Source of the DNA: CAIWCD01 sp043782365
Lineage (GTDB): Bacteria > Myxococcota > Myxococcia > Myxococcales > 40CM-4-68-19
DNA length: 39,182 nt
Assembly (NCBI GenBank): GCA_043782365.1
Contig: JAYWAO010000150.1
Coordinates: 1 to 39,182, forward strand
Reading direction: 5' to 3'
Shown here: in pieces, positions 1 through 6,577 of the stretch
How the letters are laid out: the number at the start of each line of letters is the position of its first letter
How positions within the stretch are numbered: position 1 is the first letter of the stretch
Position numbers and translations under genes: made by a program
Notes under the pieces: generated by a model
The model's input: the letters and a program-made list of their open reading frames with translations, nothing else
Databases searched by the model: none
What the model was told of the DNA's origin: nothing

Positions 1-1
1 C

Positions 2-637
2 CCGAAGAAGGTCGCCGCGCTCGCGCCCGCGCCCAACGTCACCGTGAACGACGCGGCCTGCCCGTCGGGGATGAAGCTGATCCCGGGCGGCGTGGCGCAC
101 GTGGGCACCGACGCCGCCGACGACCTGCGCAACTTCGGCGACCGCGCCGCCGCCACCGTCGACCTGAAGGCGTACTGCATCGACCTCTTCGAGTACCCGA
201 ACAAGCCCGGGCAGCTCCCCAAGCTGGCCGCCGCGTTCCCCGAGGCCGAGGCGAGCTGCAAGCGGGAAGGCAAGCGGCTCTGCTCCGAGGACGAGTGGGA
301 GAAGAGCTGCCGCGGCCCGCAGAACCTGCGCTTCCCCTACGGGCCGAACTTCGACGCCGATTTGTGTAATACGCAGGACAAGAACACCAACCCGCGCAAG
401 GTGACGGTGGTGGGCATCTTCGGCGGCTGCAAGAGCGGGTATGGCGTGTTCGACCTCTCGGGGAACGCCGCCGAGTGGACGGCGTCTTCATTCGAGGGCG
501 GCGGCGCCGACAAGGCGGTCAAGGGCGGCAGCGCGACGCGGCCCGGGTTCGACGACCGGTGCTCCAGCCGGCGGCGGGTGGCGCCGGGGGCGCACGACGT
601 CAACGTGGGGTTCCGCTGCTGCACCGAGGCGAAGTAA
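2..637 (+). CDS. FGE-sulfatase (SUMF1-like) domain protein, 5' end outside window
   Basis: The reading frame is already open at base 2 (PKKVAALAPAPNVTV precedes the first internal GTG at 44), so this is the C-terminal part of a longer protein. From residue ~15 it follows the formylglycine-generating-enzyme/sulfatase-modifying fold: a start like CPSGMKLIPGG, a CIDLFEYPN strand, the GKRLCSEDEWEKSCRG helix, the YGVFDLSGNAAEWT motif, KGGSATRPGFDDRCSSRRR and the terminal GFRCC. These are the usual landmarks of the family. In Myxococcota such domains often sit behind a kinase, a linker or a signal peptide and are not proven sulfatase activators; the true FGE active-site Cys pair cannot be assigned here. 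It converges on a minus-strand gene 7 bases away. Family is sure, specific role is not. Confidence 0.85.
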   Translation, partial: PKKVAALAPAPNVTVNDAACPSGMKLIPGGVAHVGTDAADDLRNFGDRAAATVDLKAYCIDLFEYPNKPGQLPKLAAAFPEAEASCKREGKRLCSEDEWEKSCRGPQNLRFPYGPNFDADLCNTQDKNTNPRKVTVVGIFGGCKSGYGVFDLSGNAAEWTASSFEGGGADKAVKGGSATRPGFDDRCSSRRRVAPGAHDVNVGFRCCTEAK

Positions 638-644
638 GCCGCGG

Positions 645-902
645 CTACTTCTTCTGGATGAGGATCCGCGCGCCGTTGGCGGGGATCTTCGCGCAGTTGC
701 CGAATGGCCGCACCTTGCTCACGTTGGCGAAGACCGAGTCGACCACGCCGGTGTCGAAGGGGACCCCCTCGCGGTTCACCAAGGTGGCCGCCGCGCCCTG
801 GCGTACTCCCTGCCGCTTCCCGGCGGACGCGACCTGCATGCACGGGGCCGGGCTGGGGGCCTCGACGACGTCCGCCTCGATGTAGCTCTCCGGCGCAGGC
901 AT
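645..902 (-). CDS. Small probably exported hypothetical protein; true start probably upstream
   Basis: No recognised family. The first standard start (ATG at 902) gives 85 residues with two Cys. In the same frame the sequence stays open upstream for 37 more codons to a CTG at 1013-1011. Those codons read as a textbook signal peptide (RGLLRTLASVAALSALAGFAA) followed by a Pro-rich stretch, with a GGGGAG purine run just before the CTG. No ATG, GTG or TTG exists in that stretch, so either a CTG start or a sequence error near the 5' end is likely; 645-1013 would give 122 residues. It lies 33 bases behind the M61-like peptidase gene on the same strand and is probably the last gene of the MNIO operon. 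Function unknown. Confidence 0.5.
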   Translation of the reverse strand: MPAPESYIEADVVEAPSPAPCMQVASAGKRQGVRQGAAATLVNREGVPFDTGVVDSVFANVSKVRPFGNCAKIPANGARILIQKK

Positions 903-1045
903 CGGAATGGCGGTCGGCGGTGGCGGTGCCTTGGGCGTCGCGGCGAACCCGGCCAGTGCGGACAGCGCGGCAACTGATGCGAGGGTCCTGAGCAGGCCGC
1001 GCTGGCTTCGCAGGCTCCCCGGCCAGATGACCGCCGGGCCCTGGC

Positions 1046-2839
1046 CTACCGCACCGGCGCCAGGATGGCCTTGCGAATCCAGGCCCCCTTCGCCTCATCG
1101 TGCAGCCGCACGGTGTCCTTCCCGGTGGGCTCGATCCCCAGCCGCTTGAAGAGCGCCCCGAGCGGTATCGGCGCCTTCGTGTCGAGGTGGCTGCTCGCCA
1201 CCGGCGCCCCGGCTTCGCGGTCGAGCGTCTCCAGCACCTCGGCCTCGCTGATCGGCTTCGCGAGCCCGCGCAAGCGCAGCTCGCGGAGCACGTCGTCGAG
1301 GCTGCGCTTGCCCTGGCTGTGCTCGCGGATGGCGACGTCGGCGCGGAAGAAGAGGCAGGCCCCGCTCCAGTAGAGCTGCATGTACGCGCGGCGCTTGCGG
1401 CCCTCGGAGACGTCGCGCAGCGAGGCGTTCGGGTCGGGGGCGCAGAAGCGGTTGAAGCCATCGTAGAGGCTGCCCCAGACCTTCTCGGGCGAGGCCATCG
1501 AGGCGCGGCCGCGGAGCACCTCTTGGTAGTAGGTGGCCGAGCCTTCATTGAGCCAGCGCAGGCGCTTGCTGGTGCGCGGGTTGCCGACGTGGAAGAGCTC
1601 GTGGGTGGCCATCCAATCGGTCGCGAACGAGTCGGGGTCGGCCTCCGCGCCGAGGAACATCACCACGCTCGGGGTGGCGCGGCAGAGCGTGGTGCCGAAG
1701 ACGTCGGGCTCGGTGGCGTGCGCGACGGGCACCAGGATGACGTGCACGCGGCCCTCCGGGACCGTCTGGTGGAAGGCGGCCACCGCCTCGGCGGCCCGGG
1801 CGACCCACGCGCGCAGCACGGCGTCGGGCGCGCGGTGGGGCAGGTCCACCAGCGCGATGGTGAAGACACCGCCCGGAGCGGTCACCTCGTCGAGCGCGCG
1901 CAGCTTGCCGAGCGCGATGTACGAGCCCGCGGCGTGCTGCCGCGCGGTGGAGGAGAAGCGCCACGGCGCACCCGGGAGCCTCTTCCACGGCGGGCTCACC
2001 GAGACCCCTTCGGGGAGCTCGAAGGCGATCTCCACCTCGGCGTCCTCGGGCATTGGCGAGGGCGAGAGCAGGACCGCGCCCTCGTTGAAGACGTACGACT
2101 CGCCCGCGCGCGAGACCCGGTCGGGGTCGCCGTGGCCATATCGAGCTATATTCAGATCATATCGATACCGGAACACCTCGTCGGCGGGCTGGCCGGGAGC
2201 GGCGTCGGGGAGGTCCCAGCAGTCGGCGTCATCGGGCACGGCGGCGAGCGCGACGCCCGCCGCGGTGACGAGGTTGCGCACGCCAGCGCCGCCGCGGGGC
2301 ATGTCGGCGCAGAGCTGGAGGTCGTCGCCGAGCCCGTGGAGGTGCAGCTCGATCTCGAGGTAGCCGGCGGCGAGGCTGGGGAGGCGGACGGTGTACTCCC
2401 AACGCAACGGGCGCGCCGGCACCGGTCCATCCCCCGCAAGCAGCGGGGCCGGGAGAGCACCCAAGCCTTTCGGAGGCCTGGACTCGCAGGTCGGCTCACA
2501 GCCCCCGAAGGGGGTGGCCGCAGTTCCAGACCCCGCAATTGCCGGGGATGGAGAGGACGGGGACACCGGGGACGCCTGCGTGGGCGAGGATGCCGCAGCG
2601 AATCCCTCGCCACCCGCAGCACCTACGCCGGGGGGTGGTACGGGGGGCGGCAGCCCCCTGTACAGGCTAGGGCCGAAGGCCCAGCCCCCAGATCGAGCGA
2701 GGACCTCGAGGTGGGCGCGTCCGATCGAGTCCGTGCCCGAATCCGTAGCCGGATCCGTAGCCGCAACCGTCGCCGCACCTGCCTCCGAGGCCGCGGCCGC
2801 CAGGACCAACGCGGCCAGCAGCACGCCCCGCCCCATCAC
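1046..2839 (-). CDS. Secreted M61/M1-like zinc metallopeptidase (gluzincin)
   Basis: 597 residues. An N-terminal signal peptide (about 1-22, ending ASEAGAA) is followed by a low-complexity Pro/Ser/Gly linker (about 50-145), a beta-rich region, then a gluzincin catalytic core with HELFH at 413-417 and the third zinc ligand in RWLNEGSATYY (Glu432). This is the arrangement of M61 glycyl aminopeptidase-like and M1 proteins, so it should be an exported zinc peptidase. The GTG start overlaps the stop of the DUF2063 gene (GTGA; an ATG three bases later is also possible), so it is translationally coupled to the MNIO cluster. The linker DNA is packed with GC palindromes and may be an inserted repeat. 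It could trim the exported RiPP peptide, which is inference only. Confidence 0.75.
   Translation of the reverse strand: MMGRGVLLAALVLAAAASEAGAATVAATDPATDSGTDSIGRAHLEVLARSGGWAFGPSLYRGLPPPVPPPGVGAAGGEGFAAASSPTQASPVSPSSPSPAIAGSGTAATPFGGCEPTCESRPPKGLGALPAPLLAGDGPVPARPLRWEYTVRLPSLAAGYLEIELHLHGLGDDLQLCADMPRGGAGVRNLVTAAGVALAAVPDDADCWDLPDAAPGQPADEVFRYRYDLNIARYGHGDPDRVSRAGESYVFNEGAVLLSPSPMPEDAEVEIAFELPEGVSVSPPWKRLPGAPWRFSSTARQHAAGSYIALGKLRALDEVTAPGGVFTIALVDLPHRAPDAVLRAWVARAAEAVAAFHQTVPEGRVHVILVPVAHATEPDVFGTTLCRATPSVVMFLGAEADPDSFATDWMATHELFHVGNPRTSKRLRWLNEGSATYYQEVLRGRASMASPEKVWGSLYDGFNRFCAPDPNASLRDVSEGRKRRAYMQLYWSGACLFFRADVAIREHSQGKRSLDDVLRELRLRGLAKPISEAEVLETLDREAGAPVASSHLDTKAPIPLGALFKRLGIEPTGKDTVRLHDEAKGAWIRKAILAPVR
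2425..2690. repeat. Palindrome-dense low-complexity segment inside the peptidase gene
   Basis: Several short GC-rich inverted repeats are packed here: CCCCGC-AAGCA-GCGGGG near 2432-2447, GCCT-TTCGG-AGGC near 2466-2478, CCCCCGAAGGGGG at 2502-2514, CCCCGCAATTGCCGGGG at 2531-2547, CTGTACAG near 2659 and GGGCCGAAGGCCC near 2670-2682. The 2531-2547 core resembles the perfect palindromes at 36877 and 37030. The segment is read in frame as the Pro/Ser/Gly linker of the peptidase, which suggests a repeat element tolerated inside a coding region. Confidence 0.45.
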
Positions 2840-3585
2840 GCGCCACCGAGGAGCACGCCGGCGGCCCGGAGGTCCTCCACCACCTCACGCAGGTCGGCTT
2901 CATCCACGCCGGCGAGCGCGCGCGGATCCCCTCCCTGCATCACCGCCTGCAGCACCACGAGCTCCAGCGCCGAAGCGTTCTCCCGCCGCCGGTCCAGCTC
3001 GCCGTCCCGCCAGAAGAGCACCGCCACCGCGCGCGCTTCGGGCGCCGACGGGCGGGGGCCAGCCTCGGCGTCGTGATCGAGCCACTCCACCAGGTCGTGC
3101 TGGTACGGCCGCAGATCCACCGTCGAGGCGATGCGCAGCGGGCCCCCCGGTCCCACAGCATCCGCCGGATCATCCGCGGCCACTCCGGTGCGGAACTCGG
3201 CCTGCTCCAGGTCGGAGAGCTCCGCCAGCCACCGCGGCAGCCCGCGCGCCGGCGACTGCGCGGCCAAGTGCTCCACCCACCCATCCCCGTTGGCCGACAG
3301 CTCCGGGTGGTGCATCGGCACGGCGCGGAAGAAGCCTTCGACCAGCTCCTCCCAGACCGGCGCCCCCGCCAGCGCCACCACCTGCGCGCGGGTCTCGGTG
3401 CAGACAAGCTCGATCACCTCGTGCCGGTGCAGCTTGCAGAAGCGCCCGTAGATGCGCAGCCGGCGCGCGTCGCGGGCCAGCGCGGGCGCGGGCGGGTCGC
3501 CGTAGAGACGAGCGGCGGCTACGGAGTAGGACTCTTTTCCCTCGAGGAATGGCCCGATCTGCTCGAAGAAGGCGGCGAGCGTCAC
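2836..3585 (-). CDS. bufC: DUF2063 protein, MNIO partner (BufC-like)
   Basis: 249 residues from a GTG that overlaps the MNIO stop codon by four bases (GTGA). The N-terminal half (LAAFFEQIGPFLEG, the RLRIYGRFCKLHRHEVIELVC helix, FFRAVPMHHPELSANGDGW, LPRWLAELSDLEQAEF) matches the DUF2063 family, the putative DNA-binding-like domain that acts as recognition partner for MNIO/DUF692 enzymes. The C-terminal half (DLRPYQHDLVEWL, VLFWRDGELDRRRENASALELVVLQAV) fits the second domain of long DUF2063 proteins. The same frame runs open upstream to 4455, but that part lies antisense-free over the MNIO gene in another frame and is not coding. Expected role: binds the leader of the precursor peptide and presents it to the MNIO enzyme. 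Confidence 0.85.
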   Translation of the reverse strand: MTLAAFFEQIGPFLEGKESYSVAAARLYGDPPAPALARDARRLRIYGRFCKLHRHEVIELVCTETRAQVVALAGAPVWEELVEGFFRAVPMHHPELSANGDGWVEHLAAQSPARGLPRWLAELSDLEQAEFRTGVAADDPADAVGPGGPLRIASTVDLRPYQHDLVEWLDHDAEAGPRPSAPEARAVAVLFWRDGELDRRRENASALELVVLQAVMQGGDPRALAGVDEADLREVVEDLRAAGVLLGGA

Positions 3586-4436
3586 GGCCGCACCGCCGGG
3601 CCCTGCGCCGGCAGGTCCGCGAGCGCCGCGGCGGCGTGGGCGCGCGCGCGATCCACCTCGTCGAGGACGAGGTCGAGCGCCGGGATCTCCGCGTCCCACT
3701 CGACCAGGGTGGGGATCAGGCGGCCCGCGCGGCGCAGCGTGTAGCGGTAGAGGTCCCAGACGGGGTCGGCCACGGGCCCGATGTGCGTGTCGATGATCAG
3801 CTCTTCGCGGCGGGTGTGCCCCGCCACGTGCAGCTGCGCCACCTGCGCGAGCGGCAGGCGGTCGATGAACGCGTACGGATCGAAGCCGTGGTTCTGGCCG
3901 TTCACGTAGACGTTGTTGACGTCGAGCAGCAGCTTGCACCCGCTCTCTTCCACCGCGGCGCAGAGGAAGGCGGCCTCGTCCATCACCGCGCCGGGCATCA
4001 CCGCGTAGTACGTCGCGTTCTCCAGCACCAGCGGCGCGCCCACCCGGTCTTGCGACTGCCGCGCGCGCAGGGCCGCGTTCTCGACTGCCTCCTGCGTGAA
4101 CGGCAGCGGCAACAGATCGTGCAGCGGCCTGCCGTGCAGGCTCGAGTAGCAGAGGTGATCGCTCCAGAACGGCGCGCCCGTGCGCTTCACCAGCGCGGCG
4201 ACGGCGCCCAAGAAGACCGGGTCGAGCCCGCCGAGCCCGCCGACGTCGAGGCTCACCGAGTGGGGCACCAAGGGCCACCGCTCGGCGCAGGCGTCGAGCA
4301 GGCGCCGCGCGCGGCCGCCGAAGAAGACCCAGTTCTCGGGGGTGACCTCCAGCCAATCGACCTTGCGCCCGCTCTCGAGGAGCGCGGCCGCGAACGGCTT
4401 GCGCAGGCCCAGGCCGATCCCAGCGATGCCGCTCAA
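3582..4436 (-). CDS. bufB: MNIO (DUF692) multinuclear non-heme iron oxidase, BufB-like
   Basis: 284 residues with a TTG start preceded by a strong AAGGAG six bases upstream. It is a TIM-barrel DUF692 protein: GIGLGLRKPF at 6-14, VDWLEVTPENW at 26-36, PHSVSLDVGG around His59, FWSDHLCYSS around His94, LVLENATYY around Glu139, LLLDVNNVYVN with Asp172 and Asn175, QLHVAGH with His203/His207, IDTHIGPV with Asp216/His218, and PTLVEWDAE with Glu246. These match the iron-ligand pattern of the family. Known MNIOs oxidise Cys (or other residues) of ribosomal peptides, for example to thiooxazole or oxazolone/thioamide groups, together with a partner protein. Neighbours on both sides (precursor, DUF2063) support that role here. 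Confidence 0.9.
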   Translation of the reverse strand: MSGIAGIGLGLRKPFAAALLESGRKVDWLEVTPENWVFFGGRARRLLDACAERWPLVPHSVSLDVGGLGGLDPVFLGAVAALVKRTGAPFWSDHLCYSSLHGRPLHDLLPLPFTQEAVENAALRARQSQDRVGAPLVLENATYYAVMPGAVMDEAAFLCAAVEESGCKLLLDVNNVYVNGQNHGFDPYAFIDRLPLAQVAQLHVAGHTRREELIIDTHIGPVADPVWDLYRYTLRRAGRLIPTLVEWDAEIPALDLVLDEVDRARAHAAAALADLPAQGPAVRP

Positions 4437-4458
4437 GCAGGCTCCTTCCCTTCAAACA

Positions 4459-4494
4459 CGAAGGGGGCCGCAGCGGCTGCTGCAGCCCCCCTCG
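4459..4494 (-). terminator. GC-rich hairpin between precursor and MNIO gene (attenuator-like)
   Basis: Arms 4463-4474 (GGGGGCCGCAGC) and 4479-4490 (GCTGCAGCCCCC) pair with one mismatch around a GGCT loop, and the stem extends with CGA/TCG outside. It lies after the precursor stop and before the Shine-Dalgarno of the MNIO gene. No T-run follows, so partial termination or 3'-end protection of the precursor mRNA is more likely than full stop. Confidence 0.5.
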
Positions 4495-4512
4495 TTGTCA
4501 GACGATGGGCGA

Positions 4513-4746
4513 CTACTTCTTGTCGCCGCCGCAGGACTTGCCGTCGGCGCCGCAGGACTTCTCGCCGCCCTTCATCGCCTCGGAGCCCTTCGCGTGCTTC
4601 TTGCCCTTGTGCTTCTTCTCGGCCTTCGGCTTCTCGCCAGAGCCCTCGGCCGCCTTCTCTTCCTTCTTCTCCTCGTCAGCGCGGGCCATCATGGGGGCCG
4701 CGAGGATGAGGGACCCGAGCACTGCGGAAATGAGCTTCTTGTTCAT
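4513..4746 (-). CDS. Exported RiPP precursor-like peptide (bufferin/BufA-like)
   Basis: 77 residues from an ATG with a GGAG Shine-Dalgarno (acggagaagcaaATG). A Sec signal peptide (1-23, LISAVLGSLILAAPMMARA) is followed by a Lys/Glu/Gly-rich region and a C-terminal core with only two Cys: EKSCGADGKSCGGDKK, Cys65 and Cys72. The small, Lys/Glu-rich, exported, Cys-Gly-ending form just upstream of an MNIO/DUF2063 pair is typical of bufferin or HvfA-like precursors, whose Cys are oxidised and which bind copper. Here the repeated motif is (E/D)(G)KSCG rather than the common EGKCG. The frame is open further upstream to 5157 but the Shine-Dalgarno and signal peptide fix this start. Cleavage at the signal peptidase site rather than at a double-Gly leader is expected. 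Confidence 0.8.
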   Translation of the reverse strand: MNKKLISAVLGSLILAAPMMARADEEKKEEKAAEGSGEKPKAEKKHKGKKHAKGSEAMKGGEKSCGADGKSCGGDKK

Positions 4747-4892
4747 TTGCTTCTCCGTGAGAACTGCGGTTGGGGTTCGCGCCGTGCTCAGGTGTGCTCT
4801 GTGAGCGGCGGAGCGGGGTTGAAACTCTGAGGTAGATCTGGTCGGTCCGTCAAGACCCTCCGTGTTGCGACTGCCTTCCCGAACCAGGCGAA

Positions 4893-4924
4893 GGGTCAGA
4901 CGCCGCCGGGCCGAAAGCGTTACA
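4893..4924 (-). promoter_or_regulatory. Candidate ECF sigma-factor promoter for the MNIO operon
   Basis: On the minus strand TGTAAC (4924-4919) is followed by 16 bases and then CGTCTGA (4902-4896). A GTAAC box and a CGTC box separated by 16 bases is the usual layout of ECF-type promoters, and bufferin operons in other bacteria are ECF-controlled. The predicted start lies about 140 bases before the precursor ATG. Not tested. Confidence 0.45.
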
Positions 4925-4932
4925 CGCGAAAA

Positions 4933-4961
4933 TTGACCGCTAGCGTCGATCCACCTAACGT
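4933..4961 (+). promoter_or_regulatory. Candidate sigma-70 promoter of the CNBD-pilT operon
   Basis: TTGACC (4933-4938), a 17-base spacer and TAACGT (4956-4961). The predicted start near 4968 lies about 35 bases before the TTG start at 5002. It overlaps the divergent ECF-type element of the MNIO operon by only a few bases. Confidence 0.45.
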
Positions 4962-5001
4962 CGTCTGCTGGGAGCGGTTCCCCCCTGTTCGGAGCGTCAC
5001 C

Positions 5002-5499
5002 TTGGACGAGATCAGCCTCGATCTGCCGATGGCTGTGCCTGGCGTCGACCTGCTGCAGCGCGTACCGCTGTTCGCCAAGCTCGGCTTCGAAGAGACGATG
5101 GCGCTCGCCCAGATCAGCCACGTCGAGGTGCGCAAGGACGGCGAGATCCTCATCCACCAGGACTCGCTCGGCGGCGCGCTCTACATCCTCAAGGAAGGCA
5201 AGGCGAAGGTCTCACGTCGCGACGCCATCACCGGCGACGTCAAGGAGCTGGCCACCCTCGCCAAGGGCGAGCTGTTCGGCGAGATGACGCTGATCGACGA
5301 CCAGCTGGCCTCGGCCGACGTGGCCGCGCTCGGTGACGTGGAGGTGCTGGTGATCCCGCGGCCCAAGTTCGAGGAGCTCCTGCACGGCGACGAGCGGCTC
5401 GCCATCAAGGTCTACCGCTGCTTCTGCCGCGCCCTCTCGGACAAGCTGCGCAAGGCCAACGCGCGCATCGGCGAGCTCAGCAAGAAGGCCGGGAGCTAG
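5002..5499 (+). CDS. Cyclic nucleotide-binding-domain-like protein
   Basis: 165 residues from a TTG at 5002, chosen because GGAG lies seven bases before it; an ATG at 4933 in frame would precede the promoter's predicted start. A single cNMP-binding-type jelly roll: LLQRVPLFAKLGFEE, GEILIHQDSLGGALYILKEGKAKV, then the phosphate-binding cassette position KGELFGEMTLIDDQLASADVAAL, and the closing helices. No DNA-binding domain follows. The cassette lacks the Arg that normally contacts the cyclic phosphate (LAS where PRS/PRA is usual), so cAMP binding is doubtful. It ends one base before the pilT start, so it is probably a regulatory partner of that ATPase, as CNBD proteins next to pilT are in related genomes. 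Confidence 0.8.
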   Translation: MDEISLDLPMAVPGVDLLQRVPLFAKLGFEETMALAQISHVEVRKDGEILIHQDSLGGALYILKEGKAKVSRRDAITGDVKELATLAKGELFGEMTLIDDQLASADVAALGDVEVLVIPRPKFEELLHGDERLAIKVYRCFCRALSDKLRKANARIGELSKKAGS

Positions 5500-5500
5500 C

Positions 5501-6577
5501 GTGGAGCAGCGCACCTTCAACCAGCTCCTGGCGGCGGCCGTGAAGAACGGCGCCTCCGACCTCCACCTCAAGGCCGGCGCGCCGCCCGCCCTGCGCATCA
5601 ACGGCGCGCTCCTGCCCGTGAAGGTCCCGGCGCTGATGCCCGAGGACACCAAGGCGGTCGCCGACTTCATCCTCAAGGGGAGCCGCTGGAAGGGGAGCCT
5701 CGACGACCTGCGCGACTGGGACACCAGCTACGCGGTGGAGGACGTCGGCCGCTTCCGCTGCAACATCTTCCGGCAGAAGGGCAACTTCGCGCTGGTGCTC
5801 CGCGCCATCCCCTTCAACGTGCCCACCGTGGAGTCGCTCGGCCTGCCGCCGGTGGTGAAGAGCATGGCCGAGTACGAGCGTGGCCTGATCCTGCTCACCG
5901 GGGTGACTGGCTCGGGGAAGTCCTCCACGCTGGCGGCGATCGTGCGGCAGATCAACGAGACCACGCGCGCGCACATCCTCACCATCGAGGACCCGATCGA
6001 GTTCCTCCACGAGGACAAGCTCTCGCGCATCACCCAGCGCGAGATCGGGCCCGACACCGTCAGCTTCTCGACTGCCCTGCGCGCGGCGCTGCGCCAGGAC
6101 CCCGACGTCATCCTGGTGGGCGAGATGCGCGACACCGAGACCATCGAGATCGCGCTGAAGGCGGCCGAGACGGGCCACCTGGTGCTCTCCACCGTCCACA
6201 CCACCGACGCGGCGAAGACCATCTCGCGTCTGGTGGACGCGTTCCCCGCCGAGGCGCACGACGGCGTGCGCCACCGGCTCGCCGAGAACCTCAAGGGCGT
6301 GATCAGCCAGCGCCTGCTCCCCAAGGCCACCGGCAAGGGGCGCGCGGTGGCGGCGGAGATCATGGTGTCCACCGAGTCGATCAAGGAGTTCATCATCGAC
6401 AAGGACAGGACGCACGAGATCGCCGAGTATCTGTCCAAGAACCGCGACGTCTACGGCACCCAGAGCTTCGACCAGCACCTGTCGGAGCTCTACAAGTCGG
6501 GTGTGGTCACGTTGGACGTCGCCAAGGCGGCGTCCACCAACCCGAGCGACTTCGAGAGGGCACTGTCCTTTGAGTAA
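5501..6577 (+). CDS. pilT: PilT/PilU-family type IV pilus retraction ATPase
   Basis: 358 residues, GTG start directly behind the CNBD gene. N-terminal PAS-like region with NGASDLHLKAGAPPALRING (15-35), then the RecA-like secretion ATPase core: Walker A GVTGSGKSS (134-142), Asp box ILTIEDPIE (159-167), Walker B QDPDVILVGEMRD (199-211) and His box TGHLVLSTVHTTD (224-236). These define the PilT/PilU branch of GspE-type ATPases; the length is right. The C-terminal helix region (STESIKEFIIDKDRTHEIAEYL) differs from the AIRNLIR-type motif of classical PilT, so a PilU-like or divergent paralogue is possible. Its role is retraction of type IV pili from the cytoplasmic face, in twitching motility or DNA uptake. 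Confidence 0.9.
   Translation: MEQRTFNQLLAAAVKNGASDLHLKAGAPPALRINGALLPVKVPALMPEDTKAVADFILKGSRWKGSLDDLRDWDTSYAVEDVGRFRCNIFRQKGNFALVLRAIPFNVPTVESLGLPPVVKSMAEYERGLILLTGVTGSGKSSTLAAIVRQINETTRAHILTIEDPIEFLHEDKLSRITQREIGPDTVSFSTALRAALRQDPDVILVGEMRDTETIEIALKAAETGHLVLSTVHTTDAAKTISRLVDAFPAEAHDGVRHRLAENLKGVISQRLLPKATGKGRAVAAEIMVSTESIKEFIIDKDRTHEIAEYLSKNRDVYGTQSFDQHLSELYKSGVVTLDVAKAASTNPSDFERALSFE

Noticed and set aside
2836..4455. A 539-residue DUF2063 protein.
   Set aside because: The upstream half overlaps the MNIO gene out of frame; the GTG at 3585 overlaps the MNIO stop and starts the conserved domain.
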